Part shown: in pieces, positions 17,866 to 26,770 of the stretch | Layout: each line of letters begins with the position of its first letter | Position numbering within the stretch: position 1 is the first letter of the stretch | Assembly: GCF_042675965.1 (NCBI RefSeq) | Contig: NZ_JBHTKJ010000074.1 | Span: forward strand, 17,127-81,126 | DNA: 64,000 bases | Source: Virgibacillus_R byunsanensis | Lineage (GTDB): Bacteria > Bacillota > Bacilli > Bacillales > Amphibacillaceae | Direction: 5' to 3' | Position numbers and translations under genes: made by a program | Notes under the pieces: model-generated | The model's input: only the letters and a program-made list of their open reading frames with translations | What the model was told of the DNA's origin: nothing | Database searches by the model: none

Positions 17866-18948
17866 ATGGTTGTTTTAGTTACAGGGGGAGCAGGATACAT
17901 TGGAAGTCACACATGTGTAGAACTTTTAAAAGAAGGCTACGAAATTATCGTTTTGGATAACTTTAAAAATAGTAACAGGGAAGCGATAAACAGAATAGCT
18001 GAAATTACGGGTAAAAAAGTAAAGACATATAACATTGATTTATTGGATAAAGTTCAAGTGAAAGAAATATTTGAGGCAAATAAAATTGATGTAGTTATTC
18101 ACTTCGCAGGTCTGAAAGCTGTTGGTGAATCGGTTTCGGTCCCACTTCGATATTATGAAAATAATATAACAGGGACCGTTATTTTATGTGAAGTGATGCA
18201 GCAATACGGAGTGAAGAACCTGGTATTCAGTTCTTCAGCAACTGTATATGGTGCAACGAATAAAGTTCCTATTATGGAGGATACAAGGCTAGAACCTACT
18301 AATCCGTATGGTCGAACTAAACACATGATTGAAGAAATATTGCATGATGTATATGCTTCAGACCCAGAGTGGAGCATTGCGTTGTTACGATATTTCAATC
18401 CAATCGGAGCCCATCAAAGTGGACGTATAGGTGAGGATCCACACGGGATTCCAAATAATCTAATGCCATTCATTTCACAGGTGGCTATTGGAAAAAGAAA
18501 TAAGCTTAACATATTTGGAAATGATTATTCAACAAGGGACGGAACAGGCGTAAGAGATTATATCCATGTCGTCGATTTAGCTATAGGTCATTTAAGAGCT
18601 TTAGAAAAAATTCATGCAACAAAAGGAATAGATGCATACAATCTAGGTACTGGTCGTGGTTATAGCGTGTTGGAGATGGTAGAGGCATTTGAAAGGGCAT
18701 CTAACAAAACTATTCCTTATAGGATAACCGCACGTCGACCAGGTGATATTGCCACATGCTTTGCAAACGTATCGAAGGCAAAGGAATCACTTAATTGGCA
18801 GGCCACTAGAGGTATTGATGTTATGTGTGAAGATACATGGCGTTGGCAGAGTGAAAATCCAAATGGGTATAAAGAGAAGCATAAATCAACTATAGGAAGT
18901 GATTCCCCGGTGCATCATGCAGCGGGTTTTTTAATGCCCACTAAATAA
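17866..18948 (+). CDS. galE: UDP-glucose 4-epimerase
   Basis: The enzyme interconverts UDP-glucose and UDP-galactose, or their N-acetyl forms. It has the NAD motif GGAGYIGSH at the N-terminus, SSSATVYG, and the catalytic YGRTK (Y-x3-K). ATG 17866 with a perfect AAAGGAGGT is chosen; longer in-frame extensions overlap epsG. The protein is 360 residues, with about 20 extra residues at the C-terminus compared with typical GalE. It links GtaB's product to the EPS. Confidence 0.93.
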   Translation: MVVLVTGGAGYIGSHTCVELLKEGYEIIVLDNFKNSNREAINRIAEITGKKVKTYNIDLLDKVQVKEIFEANKIDVVIHFAGLKAVGESVSVPLRYYENNITGTVILCEVMQQYGVKNLVFSSSATVYGATNKVPIMEDTRLEPTNPYGRTKHMIEEILHDVYASDPEWSIALLRYFNPIGAHQSGRIGEDPHGIPNNLMPFISQVAIGKRNKLNIFGNDYSTRDGTGVRDYIHVVDLAIGHLRALEKIHATKGIDAYNLGTGRGYSVLEMVEAFERASNKTIPYRITARRPGDIATCFANVSKAKESLNWQATRGIDVMCEDTWRWQSENPNGYKEKHKSTIGSDSPVHHAAGFLMPTK

Positions 18949-18981
18949 AGTTCAGGTAAGAATGATTAGGAGTGATCGTTA

Positions 18982-19581
18982 GTGAAACGTTTACTGGACA
19001 TCACCATTTCTTTAATGGCAGTCATGTTATTGTCCCCATTAATGGCGTTGGTTGCGTTAATCATCAGAATTCGAATGGGTAAACCAGTAGTTTTTAAGCA
19101 ACAACGACCAGGGTTAAACGGAAAGCCATTTTTCCTGTATAAGTTTCGAACCATGACTCTGGAATTGGATCACAACAATAAAGAATTATCGGATGCTGTC
19201 CGATTAACTCCACTCGGTAAACGAATTCGGAAGCTTAGTTTAGACGAATTCCCACAACTTTTCAACGTCATAAAGGGAGATATGAGTTTAGTTGGACCAA
19301 GGCCATTATTAATGGAGTATTTACCACTATATACCAGTGATCAATTGATGCGTCATACCGTTAAGCCCGGTATTACCGGCTGGGCACAGATTAATGGAAG
19401 AAATACAATTACTTGGGAAGAAAAGTTCAGATTAGATACATGGTATGTAAAAAATAAAACACTCTTTCTGGATTGCAAAATTATTTTTGTAACCCTACTC
19501 AAGGTTTTGAAGCGAGAAGGTATTAGTCATCAGGATACTGTAACAATGGAAAAATTCAGTGGCACGAAAGAAGTGCTTTAA
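18982..19581 (+). CDS. epsL: EpsL-type undecaprenyl-phosphate sugar-phosphate transferase
   Basis: This is the priming enzyme. It transfers the first sugar phosphate to undecaprenyl phosphate at the membrane. It is 199 residues with one N-terminal membrane helix (residues 5-27), KFRTM near 52, the catalytic LDEFPQLFNV, and PGITGWAQINGR. This is the short, monotopic form of the family. GTG 18982 is the start. The next gene begins directly after its stop. Confidence 0.92.
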   Translation: MKRLLDITISLMAVMLLSPLMALVALIIRIRMGKPVVFKQQRPGLNGKPFFLYKFRTMTLELDHNNKELSDAVRLTPLGKRIRKLSLDEFPQLFNVIKGDMSLVGPRPLLMEYLPLYTSDQLMRHTVKPGITGWAQINGRNTITWEEKFRLDTWYVKNKTLFLDCKIIFVTLLKVLKREGISHQDTVTMEKFSGTKEVL

Positions 19582-19582
19582 T

Positions 19583-20212
19583 ATGAAAGTGATCATCCTG
19601 GGAGATGGTGGCCATAGCAGAGTCATACGGGAAATGATTACATCCAAAAACTATGAGATCACTGCTATTTTGGATGACAAGTATGAAGATGGATTTCAGA
19701 AAAAGGGAATCATACATGCTCCCATATCCTTCTTAGCTAAACTACTTCGTCACGATACCAAAGTAGTGATAGCGATTGGTGGAAACAAAGTAAGAAAACG
19801 TATTGTTCAAGGGTTAGACTTGTCACCCGAAATATATTTAACGGTAATTCATCCCTCAGCAGTTGTGAGCACATCAGCGCAGATCGGATATGGAACAGTA
19901 ATTATGCCAAACGCCGTTGTTAATGCGAAGGCGGAAATTGGTGTGCACTGTATTATCAATACAGCAGCAATTGTAGAGCACGACAATAAGATTGGCGATT
20001 ATACCCATGTATCCCCAAATGCTACGTTAACAGGAAATGTTACCACTGGTGAAGGAGTACATGTTGGATCATCTGCAACTGTAATTCCTGGGATGCATCT
20101 TGGTAATTGGTCGGTAATTGGAGCTGGATCTACGGTAATAGAGCACATTCCTGCATACAGCAAAGCGGTAGGATGTCCAACAAGGATTATAGAAAGAATA
20201 CTGAATGCTTAG
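19583..20212 (+). CDS. epsM: EpsM-type sugar O/N-acetyltransferase
   Basis: This 209-residue protein has a PglD-like N-terminal nucleotide-sugar-binding fold (VIILGDGGHSR) and a C-terminal left-handed helix with hexapeptide repeats ending GAGSTVIEHIP. Together with the aminotransferase EpsN it should make an acetylated amino-sugar from the EpsC product, as in UDP-bacillosamine synthesis. ATG 19583 follows the epsL stop by one base. It overlaps longer upstream extensions of epsN. Confidence 0.9.
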   Translation: MKVIILGDGGHSRVIREMITSKNYEITAILDDKYEDGFQKKGIIHAPISFLAKLLRHDTKVVIAIGGNKVRKRIVQGLDLSPEIYLTVIHPSAVVSTSAQIGYGTVIMPNAVVNAKAEIGVHCIINTAAIVEHDNKIGDYTHVSPNATLTGNVTTGEGVHVGSSATVIPGMHLGNWSVIGAGSTVIEHIPAYSKAVGCPTRIIERILNA

Positions 20213-20231
20213 AAGAGAAGGTAGTGATGTT

Positions 20232-21422
20232 ATGGAAAAATCAAGAATTGGTTTATCCCGACCGCACATGAGCGGAAAGGAGCAACAGTATATAAATGAC
20301 GCATTTGAAACAAATTGGATTGCACCATTGGGGCCAAATGTGGATGCCTTTGAAAAGGAAATAGCGAAAAAGGTTGGAACAAAAGATGCGGTAGCTGTAA
20401 GTTCTGGTACTGCGGCAATTCATTTGGCACTTTCACTATTGAATATTACAAAAGGTGATACCGTTTTTTGTTCAACTTTTACATTCGTCGCTAGTGCTAA
20501 TCCGATTGTATACCAAGGAGCAGATCCTGTTTTTATTGATTCCGAGCCTGATTCATGGAATATGTCACCACAAGCACTTAAGCGGGCACTGCAGGAATCC
20601 GTACTGGAAGGGAACTTACCAAAGGCAGTTATCGTTGTAAATTTATATGGTCAAAGTTCTAAAATGGATGAGCTGCTTCAACTATGTAATCACTATGATG
20701 TACCAATCATTGAGGACGCAGCTGAATCTCTAGGAACTACTTACAAGGGGAAAGCGAGTGGTACATTTGGTAAGTTTGGAATTTACTCGTTTAATGGTAA
20801 TAAAATTATCACGACTTCTGGAGGAGGGATGCTTGTATCAAATGATGAAAAAGCAATGCAACGAGCTCGGTTTTTAGCAAGTCAAGCACGTGATCCCGCC
20901 CCGCATTACGAACATAGTGTTACTGGATATAACTATCGGTTAAGTAATATCTTAGCTGGAGTAGGGCGAACACAATTACAGGTATTAGATGAGCGAGTAT
21001 CAGCAAGAAGACGTATATACGACATCTACTATAATAGGTTAGCTAATTTATCAGTAATTGAATTTATGCCAGAATTAGAAGGTACTAAAATGAATCGTTG
21101 GCTCACCACTTTTATCCTAAATGAAGAAGAAGCAGGGATAACGGTAACTGAATTACTAGCAGAACTATACAGTGAGAACATCGAAGCAAGACCTGTGTGG
21201 AAACCACTTCACATGCAACCACTTTTTAAAGGTGCAAGGTACTATTCGCACGGATTAAATGACCATGTGGCTGAACGATTATTTGCTACCGGGATATGTC
21301 TTCCATCAGGGTCAGGTCTAACAAGTGAAGAACAACTACGCGTTATTAGATGTATTAGAGATGCATTCTTCAAGGTAGACAGAAATAAATATTATTTGAT
21401 TCTAGGAAAACACGGGGTATAG
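20232..21422 (+). CDS. epsN: EpsN-type PLP-dependent sugar aminotransferase
   Basis: This DegT/DnrJ/EryC1-family enzyme aminates the 4-keto sugar made by EpsC. The PLP lysine lies in FNGNKIITT, preceded by EDAAESLGT. The N-terminus IGLSRPHMSGKEQQYI is typical of the family. ATG 20232 is preferred, with AAGGTAG 8 bases upstream; an in-frame ATG at 20205 lies inside epsM. The stop TAG directly abuts the ATG of the SinR-like gene, so the regulator is translated together with the enzyme. Confidence 0.92.
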   Translation: MEKSRIGLSRPHMSGKEQQYINDAFETNWIAPLGPNVDAFEKEIAKKVGTKDAVAVSSGTAAIHLALSLLNITKGDTVFCSTFTFVASANPIVYQGADPVFIDSEPDSWNMSPQALKRALQESVLEGNLPKAVIVVNLYGQSSKMDELLQLCNHYDVPIIEDAAESLGTTYKGKASGTFGKFGIYSFNGNKIITTSGGGMLVSNDEKAMQRARFLASQARDPAPHYEHSVTGYNYRLSNILAGVGRTQLQVLDERVSARRRIYDIYYNRLANLSVIEFMPELEGTKMNRWLTTFILNEEEAGITVTELLAELYSENIEARPVWKPLHMQPLFKGARYYSHGLNDHVAERLFATGICLPSGSGLTSEEQLRVIRCIRDAFFKVDRNKYYLILGKHGV

Positions 21423-21773
21423 ATGATGATAGGAGAAAACATTCAACATATCAGGAAAAAGAAAGGGCTCAGTTTATCGGAGTGCGCAAAACGTGCGAAT
21501 ATATCTAAATCTTACTTGAGTAATATTGAGCGTAACTTAAATCAAAATCCTTCTGTACAAATTATCGGAAAAGTCGCTATGGTTTTAGGTGTCGATTTTC
21601 GTACATTACTTGGCACCAAATCTGTTGAAGAACTACTACCAGAAAATGAATGGTTGGATTTTGTAAAGGAATTAAAAGATTCAGGGATTGAAAAGGAACA
21701 GCTTCAAGAATATAAGACGGTTATTGAATTTGTTAAGTGGCAGAATGAAAAAATTAATAAGGAAAGAACTTGA
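21423..21773 (+). CDS. sinR: SinR-like transcription repressor inside the EPS operon
   Basis: This 116-residue XRE-family DNA-binding protein (115 residues if the second ATG is used) starts MIGENIQHIRKKKGLSLSE. The recognition region SKSYLSNIERNLNQNPS differs from B. subtilis SinR (AKSYLSSIERNLQTNPS, from memory) in only a few positions. The C-terminal part has EW..FV....SG..K.Q..EY and KW, as in the SinR tetramerisation/SinI-binding domain. It should bind GTTCTYT half-sites, which occur as palindromes before epsA, EAR and the lasso genes. As part of the operon it would repress itself. No sinI antagonist is visible. SlrR is a related alternative. Confidence 0.85.
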   Translation: MMIGENIQHIRKKKGLSLSECAKRANISKSYLSNIERNLNQNPSVQIIGKVAMVLGVDFRTLLGTKSVEELLPENEWLDFVKELKDSGIEKEQLQEYKTVIEFVKWQNEKINKERT

Positions 21774-21794
21774 AAGAATAGAGAGGACGGATAA

Positions 21795-22946
21795 ATGAAC
21801 GTAAAACCATTAAAAGTTCTTCATGTAGTTGGAGCCATGAATAAAGCTGGAACAGAAACGATGTTAATGAACATATATAGAAATGTTGATTACAATAAGA
21901 TGCAGTTTGATTTTATTTCTTATAGTACACAAGATGCACACTATGACGAAGAAATAGAAAAGCGTGGCGGAAGAGTTATAAAGCTTTCAAAAACAAACTC
22001 TATCAAAGAAATATATAATGCAATTAAAAAATACGGTCCATATGATGTCGTTCATGCACACACACTATTTCATTGCGGGGTTGCCACAATTGCAGCATAT
22101 ATGGCCGGAATTAAGGTGCGAATTTCACATGCACATACAACGCTGGATCATGGTAACAATTTTAGCAGGAAGGCCTACTTTAAAGTGATGCGGTTAATCA
22201 TCAACCATTTTTCTACAGATTTGCTGGCATGCAGTCATGGAGCAGGCAGTTATTTATTTGGAAAAAAAGGTGTAGCGAAAACGAAGTATACTTATTTTCC
22301 TAATGTAATCGACTATTCTACATTCTTATCACATTCACATATAGAAGTAAAAAAGTTCAAAGTGGAACAAGGACTTGGTAAAAGTATCATTATTGGCCAT
22401 ATTGGTAGGTTTATAGAAGCGAAAAACCATGCGTATCTATTAGAAATTATGAAAAGTGTTAATAAAAGGAATCCAAACATTAATTTATTATTAGTGGGCG
22501 ATGGGGATTTAAGACAACAAATAGAGAATAAGGCTAAAAGGGAAGGACTTCTGGAAAAGATACGATTTGTCGGGATAAGAGATGACATACCAACGATGTT
22601 GCACAGTATGGATGTTTTTGTTTTTCCATCTATTTATGAAGGGTTAGGGCTTGTTTTACTAGAAGCACAAGCAAGTGGTGTACCATCTGTTGTATCAGAA
22701 AACATCCAGCCTGAAGCGGACTTAGGGTTAGGATTAGTCTCCAAGCTTTCATTGAAAGAAGATCCAGAAGTTTGGGCAGATAAAATAATTAAGTTAGCGA
22801 CTAAAAAAGAAAGAAATATCAGTAAGATCAAGAATGGATTTGAAAGAAGTGGATATTCCTTAAAACGTGCAATTTCAACTTTAACGGATATATACGATAC
22901 TAATTCAGGAGGAGCCTATGAAGGAAATATTGATCGCCTCCTTTGA
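21795..22946 (+). CDS. Family 4 glycosyltransferase (EpsF-like)
   Basis: This 383-residue GT-B enzyme has LKVLHVVGAMNKAGTETMLM at the N-terminus and the EX7E motif YEGLGLVLLEAQASG. It is similar in layout to the gene at 14745 and probably its paralogue. It is the first gene of the variable half of the locus. The ribosome site is AGAGGACGG. Its 3' end overlaps the next gene by 29 bases. Confidence 0.87.
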   Translation: MNVKPLKVLHVVGAMNKAGTETMLMNIYRNVDYNKMQFDFISYSTQDAHYDEEIEKRGGRVIKLSKTNSIKEIYNAIKKYGPYDVVHAHTLFHCGVATIAAYMAGIKVRISHAHTTLDHGNNFSRKAYFKVMRLIINHFSTDLLACSHGAGSYLFGKKGVAKTKYTYFPNVIDYSTFLSHSHIEVKKFKVEQGLGKSIIIGHIGRFIEAKNHAYLLEIMKSVNKRNPNINLLLVGDGDLRQQIENKAKREGLLEKIRFVGIRDDIPTMLHSMDVFVFPSIYEGLGLVLLEAQASGVPSVVSENIQPEADLGLGLVSKLSLKEDPEVWADKIIKLATKKERNISKIKNGFERSGYSLKRAISTLTDIYDTNSGGAYEGNIDRLL

Positions 22947-24096
22947 TATGGAAGTTGGAGGAGTGGAAAGAAGTCTTATCAGTATGTTAAATAATTTTGA
23001 TTATGAGGCTTACAACGTCGACCTTATGTTATACAGCCATACTGGTGATTTCATACAGTTACTTCCAGCAAACGCAAACTTGCTAAAAGAATCTCAATCC
23101 TACAAAACGTTCAGAATGTCGATAGGGCAAGTACTTAAATCAGGAAAAATAACACTAAGTCTAACAAGGTTGATGGCAAAGTATAAGGCGAGTATGAGCA
23201 AGACGTCAGAACCTGGGTATAAACAGATGCAATATATGTGGAAATACGCCCTACCATTATTACCAAGAATCGAAAAGACATACGATGTTGCAATTAGTTA
23301 TTTATGGCCACATTACGTTGTAGCAGAAAAGGTAAAAGCAAACATTAAAATTGCGTGGATACATACTGATTTCTCAACTGTAGAAACCGATGTTAAAACG
23401 GATATTATTATGTGGCAAAAATTTAATTATATTATAGCTGTATCCGAGGAATGTAAGAATACATTTATTACAAAGTATCCTAGTTTAAAAGAGAAAGTTA
23501 TAGTCATGGAGAACATTACATCACCAGACATTGTCACAGCATTATCTACTGAAGAAGTCGAGAACCCAATGACAAACGATCAGCGGTTTAAATTAATTAC
23601 AGTAGCCAGATTATCTCATGCTAAAGGAATAGATCAAGCCGTTAAAGCGTTAAAGTTAGTTAGAGATAGAGGCTTTAAAAATATTGCCTGGTATGTAGTT
23701 GGGTACGGCGGAGATGAAGAGATGCTGCGTGAGTTAATAGCAGCAAATGGTTTAGAAGACAGCTTTATTTTTTTAGGTAAAAAAATGAATCCTTATGCTT
23801 ATATGAAAGCCGCAGACCTTTATGTTCAACCATCACGCTATGAAGGAAAGGCTGTTACAGTAGGTGAGGCACAAATTCTTGCCAAATCTGTACTGATAAC
23901 GAACTACCCCACAGCACAAAGTCAAGTGAACGATGGAGTGGATGGTATAATATGTGATTTGTCGGTTGAGGGAATTGCAGACGGAATAGAAAATCTATAT
24001 CAAAATGATAAATTGAGAAAGCAGCTAATTACCAATTGTTTAAGTAAGGATTTTTATAATAGTAAGGAAATGGAAAAACTATACGAATTAATTTAG
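22918..24096 (+). CDS. Family 4 glycosyltransferase
   Basis: This 392-residue protein has EILIASFDMEVGGVERSLIS at its N-terminus and EX7E in YEGKAVTVGEAQ. The variant GKAVTVG is shared with enzymes of teichoic-type and capsule clusters. ATG 22918 follows CAGGAGGAGCC and overlaps the previous gene. The donor sugar is not predictable. Confidence 0.85.
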   Translation: MKEILIASFDMEVGGVERSLISMLNNFDYEAYNVDLMLYSHTGDFIQLLPANANLLKESQSYKTFRMSIGQVLKSGKITLSLTRLMAKYKASMSKTSEPGYKQMQYMWKYALPLLPRIEKTYDVAISYLWPHYVVAEKVKANIKIAWIHTDFSTVETDVKTDIIMWQKFNYIIAVSEECKNTFITKYPSLKEKVIVMENITSPDIVTALSTEEVENPMTNDQRFKLITVARLSHAKGIDQAVKALKLVRDRGFKNIAWYVVGYGGDEEMLRELIAANGLEDSFIFLGKKMNPYAYMKAADLYVQPSRYEGKAVTVGEAQILAKSVLITNYPTAQSQVNDGVDGIICDLSVEGIADGIENLYQNDKLRKQLITNCLSKDFYNSKEMEKLYELI

Positions 24097-24108
24097 GAGG
24101 GACAATAC

Positions 24109-25131
24109 ATGAAAAAGAAAGAAATGGTAAGCATTGTTGTTCCGATCTATAAGGTGGAAAAATATATTCATAGATGTGTAGACAGCATTCTACATCAAAC
24201 GTACTCCACTATCGAGGTTATTTTAGTGGATGATGGCTCTCCGGATAATTGTGGAAGTATTGCAGAACGTTATAAGGAATTAGATCCTCGGGTAAAGGTG
24301 ATACACAAGGAAAACGGAGGACTATCTGATGCTAGAAATTACGGGATGCAACACGCCACAGGAGAATTTATCGTGTTTGTTGATAGTGATGATTGGTTGG
24401 AAGAAAAGATGATCGAAATAATGATTACAAATAGTCTGGATCACAAAGCTGATGTCGTGCAATCGGCTTTTTATTATGCCTATGACGATAAGCTGCTTTT
24501 AGATAAAAGGTACAATGACAACCTAAATAACTTGGATAATAAAACACTAATGTATGAGCTCGTAAAAAATGAAAAAGTGAAAAATTTTGCTTGGGGAAAG
24601 CTTTATAAAACAAAACTTATCAAAGATATTCCATTTAAAAAAGGAGTGTTATTTGAAGATGTATTCTGGGCACATCAAGTAATGCAACGAGTCAATAATT
24701 TTTTAATTCTACATCAGCCACTATATTACTACTATCAACGCGATGATAGCATTGTTGCAGCTTATACACCGAAAAATCTGGATATCATTAAAGGTTTAAA
24801 AGAGAGGCATGAATTTTTAGAGAAACATTATGGAGAGCTAACGCATGAGTCTTACAAAGGATTATTGAAAATGTCACTCATTCATTATAACTTATTGCTT
24901 TTAAACAAAGAGAAAGATAGAGATAGACTCCACCGGAAAGAAATACAATCGTACATAATCGATAACTACCAGCAGCTTAAAGAAGCAGTCGAAAATGAGA
25001 AACAGCTACGACAGCAATTGTACTTGTTTTCTTTACATCCTTACTTGAATGTTTGTTTTCTGGGATTTAAAAAGGGATTGAGGGCGATCAAAATTCTGCC
25101 ACAACCAGTTGGCTTAACACGGGTTGATTGA
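24109..25131 (+). CDS. Family 2 glycosyltransferase
   Basis: This 340-residue GT-A enzyme has VSIVVPIYKVEKYIHRCVDS, VDDGSPDN and the metal-binding VDSDDW. The C-terminal 100 residues are helical and basic, with no clear membrane helix. The ribosome site is GGAGGGA. It follows a GT4 gene, a GT4-GT2 alternation that recurs twice more downstream. Confidence 0.87.
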   Translation: MKKKEMVSIVVPIYKVEKYIHRCVDSILHQTYSTIEVILVDDGSPDNCGSIAERYKELDPRVKVIHKENGGLSDARNYGMQHATGEFIVFVDSDDWLEEKMIEIMITNSLDHKADVVQSAFYYAYDDKLLLDKRYNDNLNNLDNKTLMYELVKNEKVKNFAWGKLYKTKLIKDIPFKKGVLFEDVFWAHQVMQRVNNFLILHQPLYYYYQRDDSIVAAYTPKNLDIIKGLKERHEFLEKHYGELTHESYKGLLKMSLIHYNLLLLNKEKDRDRLHRKEIQSYIIDNYQQLKEAVENEKQLRQQLYLFSLHPYLNVCFLGFKKGLRAIKILPQPVGLTRVD

Positions 25132-25150
25132 TAAGGAGATTTAAAATTAT

Positions 25151-26338
25151 ATGATTGAAAGTATGAAAAAACTTATTTATTTAGTCATAATTTATGGTTT
25201 TAACTGTCTTCCAATAAAGAAAAACAAGATCTTTTTATTCAGCTATTATGGAAGTCAATTTGGATGCAACCCAAAATACATTACTGATTATATTTACAAA
25301 CATTATCCAAAAAACAGATTCGATGTTGTCTGGGCATTTAATGATCCCAAGTCTAAAAGCCACCTGAAGCATTTCAGAAAGGTGAAGACAATGTCATTAC
25401 GCTACTTTTATGAATTATGCACATCAAAAGTAGTGATTACAAATTATCGAACAACGGCTTTATTTGTTAAACGAAAAGAACAGTATTACATCCAAACCTG
25501 GCACAGTTCATTACGATTAAAACATATCGAAAAGGATGCTGAAGATGTCTTGCCAACTAGTTATGTGAAGATGGCAAAAAAAGATTCACTTAAATGTGAT
25601 TTGTTGTTATCAGGCAGTAAATACAGCACTTCCATCTTTAAAAGATCCTATTGGTATGATGGAGAGATTTTTGAGCATGGAACACCAAGAAATGATTTGT
25701 TGTTTAAAAGCAATCCTAATATGAGGGCAATGGTATTAGAAGAATTAAACATCCCTAGTGAATCTAAGGTTTTGTTATACGCCCCAACATTTAGAAAAGA
25801 CAACAATCTAGAAGTTTATGATATTAATTGGCCTGGAGTAGTAGAGAAGTTAAAAAGCAAATTTGGAAATGAGTGGACGATATTAGTTAAGTTGCATCCA
25901 CACTTAATTTCAGAATCTAAGAAGCTAATATATGGTGATAACGTTAGGGATGTTACATCATACGATGACATCCAGGAATTGCTGCTAGCAACAGATGTAT
26001 TAATCTCGGACTATTCATCACTGATGTTTGATTTTTCCATAACAAATCGTCCTTGTTTTCTTTATGTACCAGATATAGAGGAGTATACAGCCCAAGACAG
26101 GAAGCTATATTTTGATATTGTTGATCTTCCTTTTATTAGTGCAACAAGTAACAAGGATCTATTAGAGAAAATAGGAAATTTCCAACATGAGCAATACAGA
26201 AGGAGTCTAGGGAAGTTTTTGAAGCAAGTTGGTTCATACGAAAATGGAGAAGCGAGTAAACACTTATTAAAGCGAATCGATGATATTTGCTATGGTAAAA
26301 CAGGAAAGAGGAGTGAAGAAATGTATGAAGCAGTATAA
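25151..26338 (+). CDS. CDP-glycerol glycerophosphotransferase (TagB/TagF family)
   Basis: This 395-residue protein transfers glycerol phosphate (or a similar polyol phosphate) from a CDP-activated donor. Family blocks visible are QTWHSSLRLKHIEKDA, the HGTPRND block, LYAPTFRKDN, LVKLHPHL and SDYSSLMFDFS. The N-terminal part is amphipathic and membrane-associating. The TagD-type cytidylyltransferase that would supply CDP-glycerol overlaps its 3' end by 14 bases. The EPS is therefore probably decorated with glycerol phosphate, like a teichoic acid. Confidence 0.88.
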   Translation: MIESMKKLIYLVIIYGFNCLPIKKNKIFLFSYYGSQFGCNPKYITDYIYKHYPKNRFDVVWAFNDPKSKSHLKHFRKVKTMSLRYFYELCTSKVVITNYRTTALFVKRKEQYYIQTWHSSLRLKHIEKDAEDVLPTSYVKMAKKDSLKCDLLLSGSKYSTSIFKRSYWYDGEIFEHGTPRNDLLFKSNPNMRAMVLEELNIPSESKVLLYAPTFRKDNNLEVYDINWPGVVEKLKSKFGNEWTILVKLHPHLISESKKLIYGDNVRDVTSYDDIQELLLATDVLISDYSSLMFDFSITNRPCFLYVPDIEEYTAQDRKLYFDIVDLPFISATSNKDLLEKIGNFQHEQYRRSLGKFLKQVGSYENGEASKHLLKRIDDICYGKTGKRSEEMYEAV

Positions 26339-26741
26339 AATCGGCTATACAACAGGCGTTTTTGATTTATTTCATGTTGGACACTTAAACATTTTGAAAA
26401 GGGCAAAAGAACAATGTGAGTTTCTTATTGTGGGAGTCAGTACAGATGAATTAGTAGGTGAATATAAAAACAAACAACCTGTCATTCCGTATGGAGAGCG
26501 AATAGAAATTGTAGAAGGAATTAAATATGTAGATAAAGTAGTACCACAGGAAAATAGAGATAAATACGCAGCTTGGGAGCACTTACTTTTCGACGTCATG
26601 TTTGTAGGAAATGACTGGAAAGGAAGTGCTCTTTTTAATGAAATGGAAAACAGGTTTAAAAGAGTAGGAGTCGATATCGTTTATTTTCCATATACAAAAG
26701 GAGTTTCGTCGACTATCGTAAACGAGAAAATTAAATCATAA
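26325..26741 (+). CDS. tagD: Glycerol-3-phosphate cytidylyltransferase
   Basis: The enzyme makes CDP-glycerol from CTP and glycerol 3-phosphate. It is 138 residues and begins KQYKIGYTTGVFDLFHVGHL with the HxGH nucleotidyltransferase motif (HVGH). GVSSTIV near the end matches the GxSTT-type motif. ATG 26325 is chosen: AGAGGAGTG lies upstream, and TagD proteins start just before GVFD. It pairs with the overlapping glycerophosphotransferase. Confidence 0.9.
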   Translation: MKQYKIGYTTGVFDLFHVGHLNILKRAKEQCEFLIVGVSTDELVGEYKNKQPVIPYGERIEIVEGIKYVDKVVPQENRDKYAAWEHLLFDVMFVGNDWKGSALFNEMENRFKRVGVDIVYFPYTKGVSSTIVNEKIKS

Positions 26742-26770
26742 ATAAAAAGTAATAAAAAAGGTTGATCATA

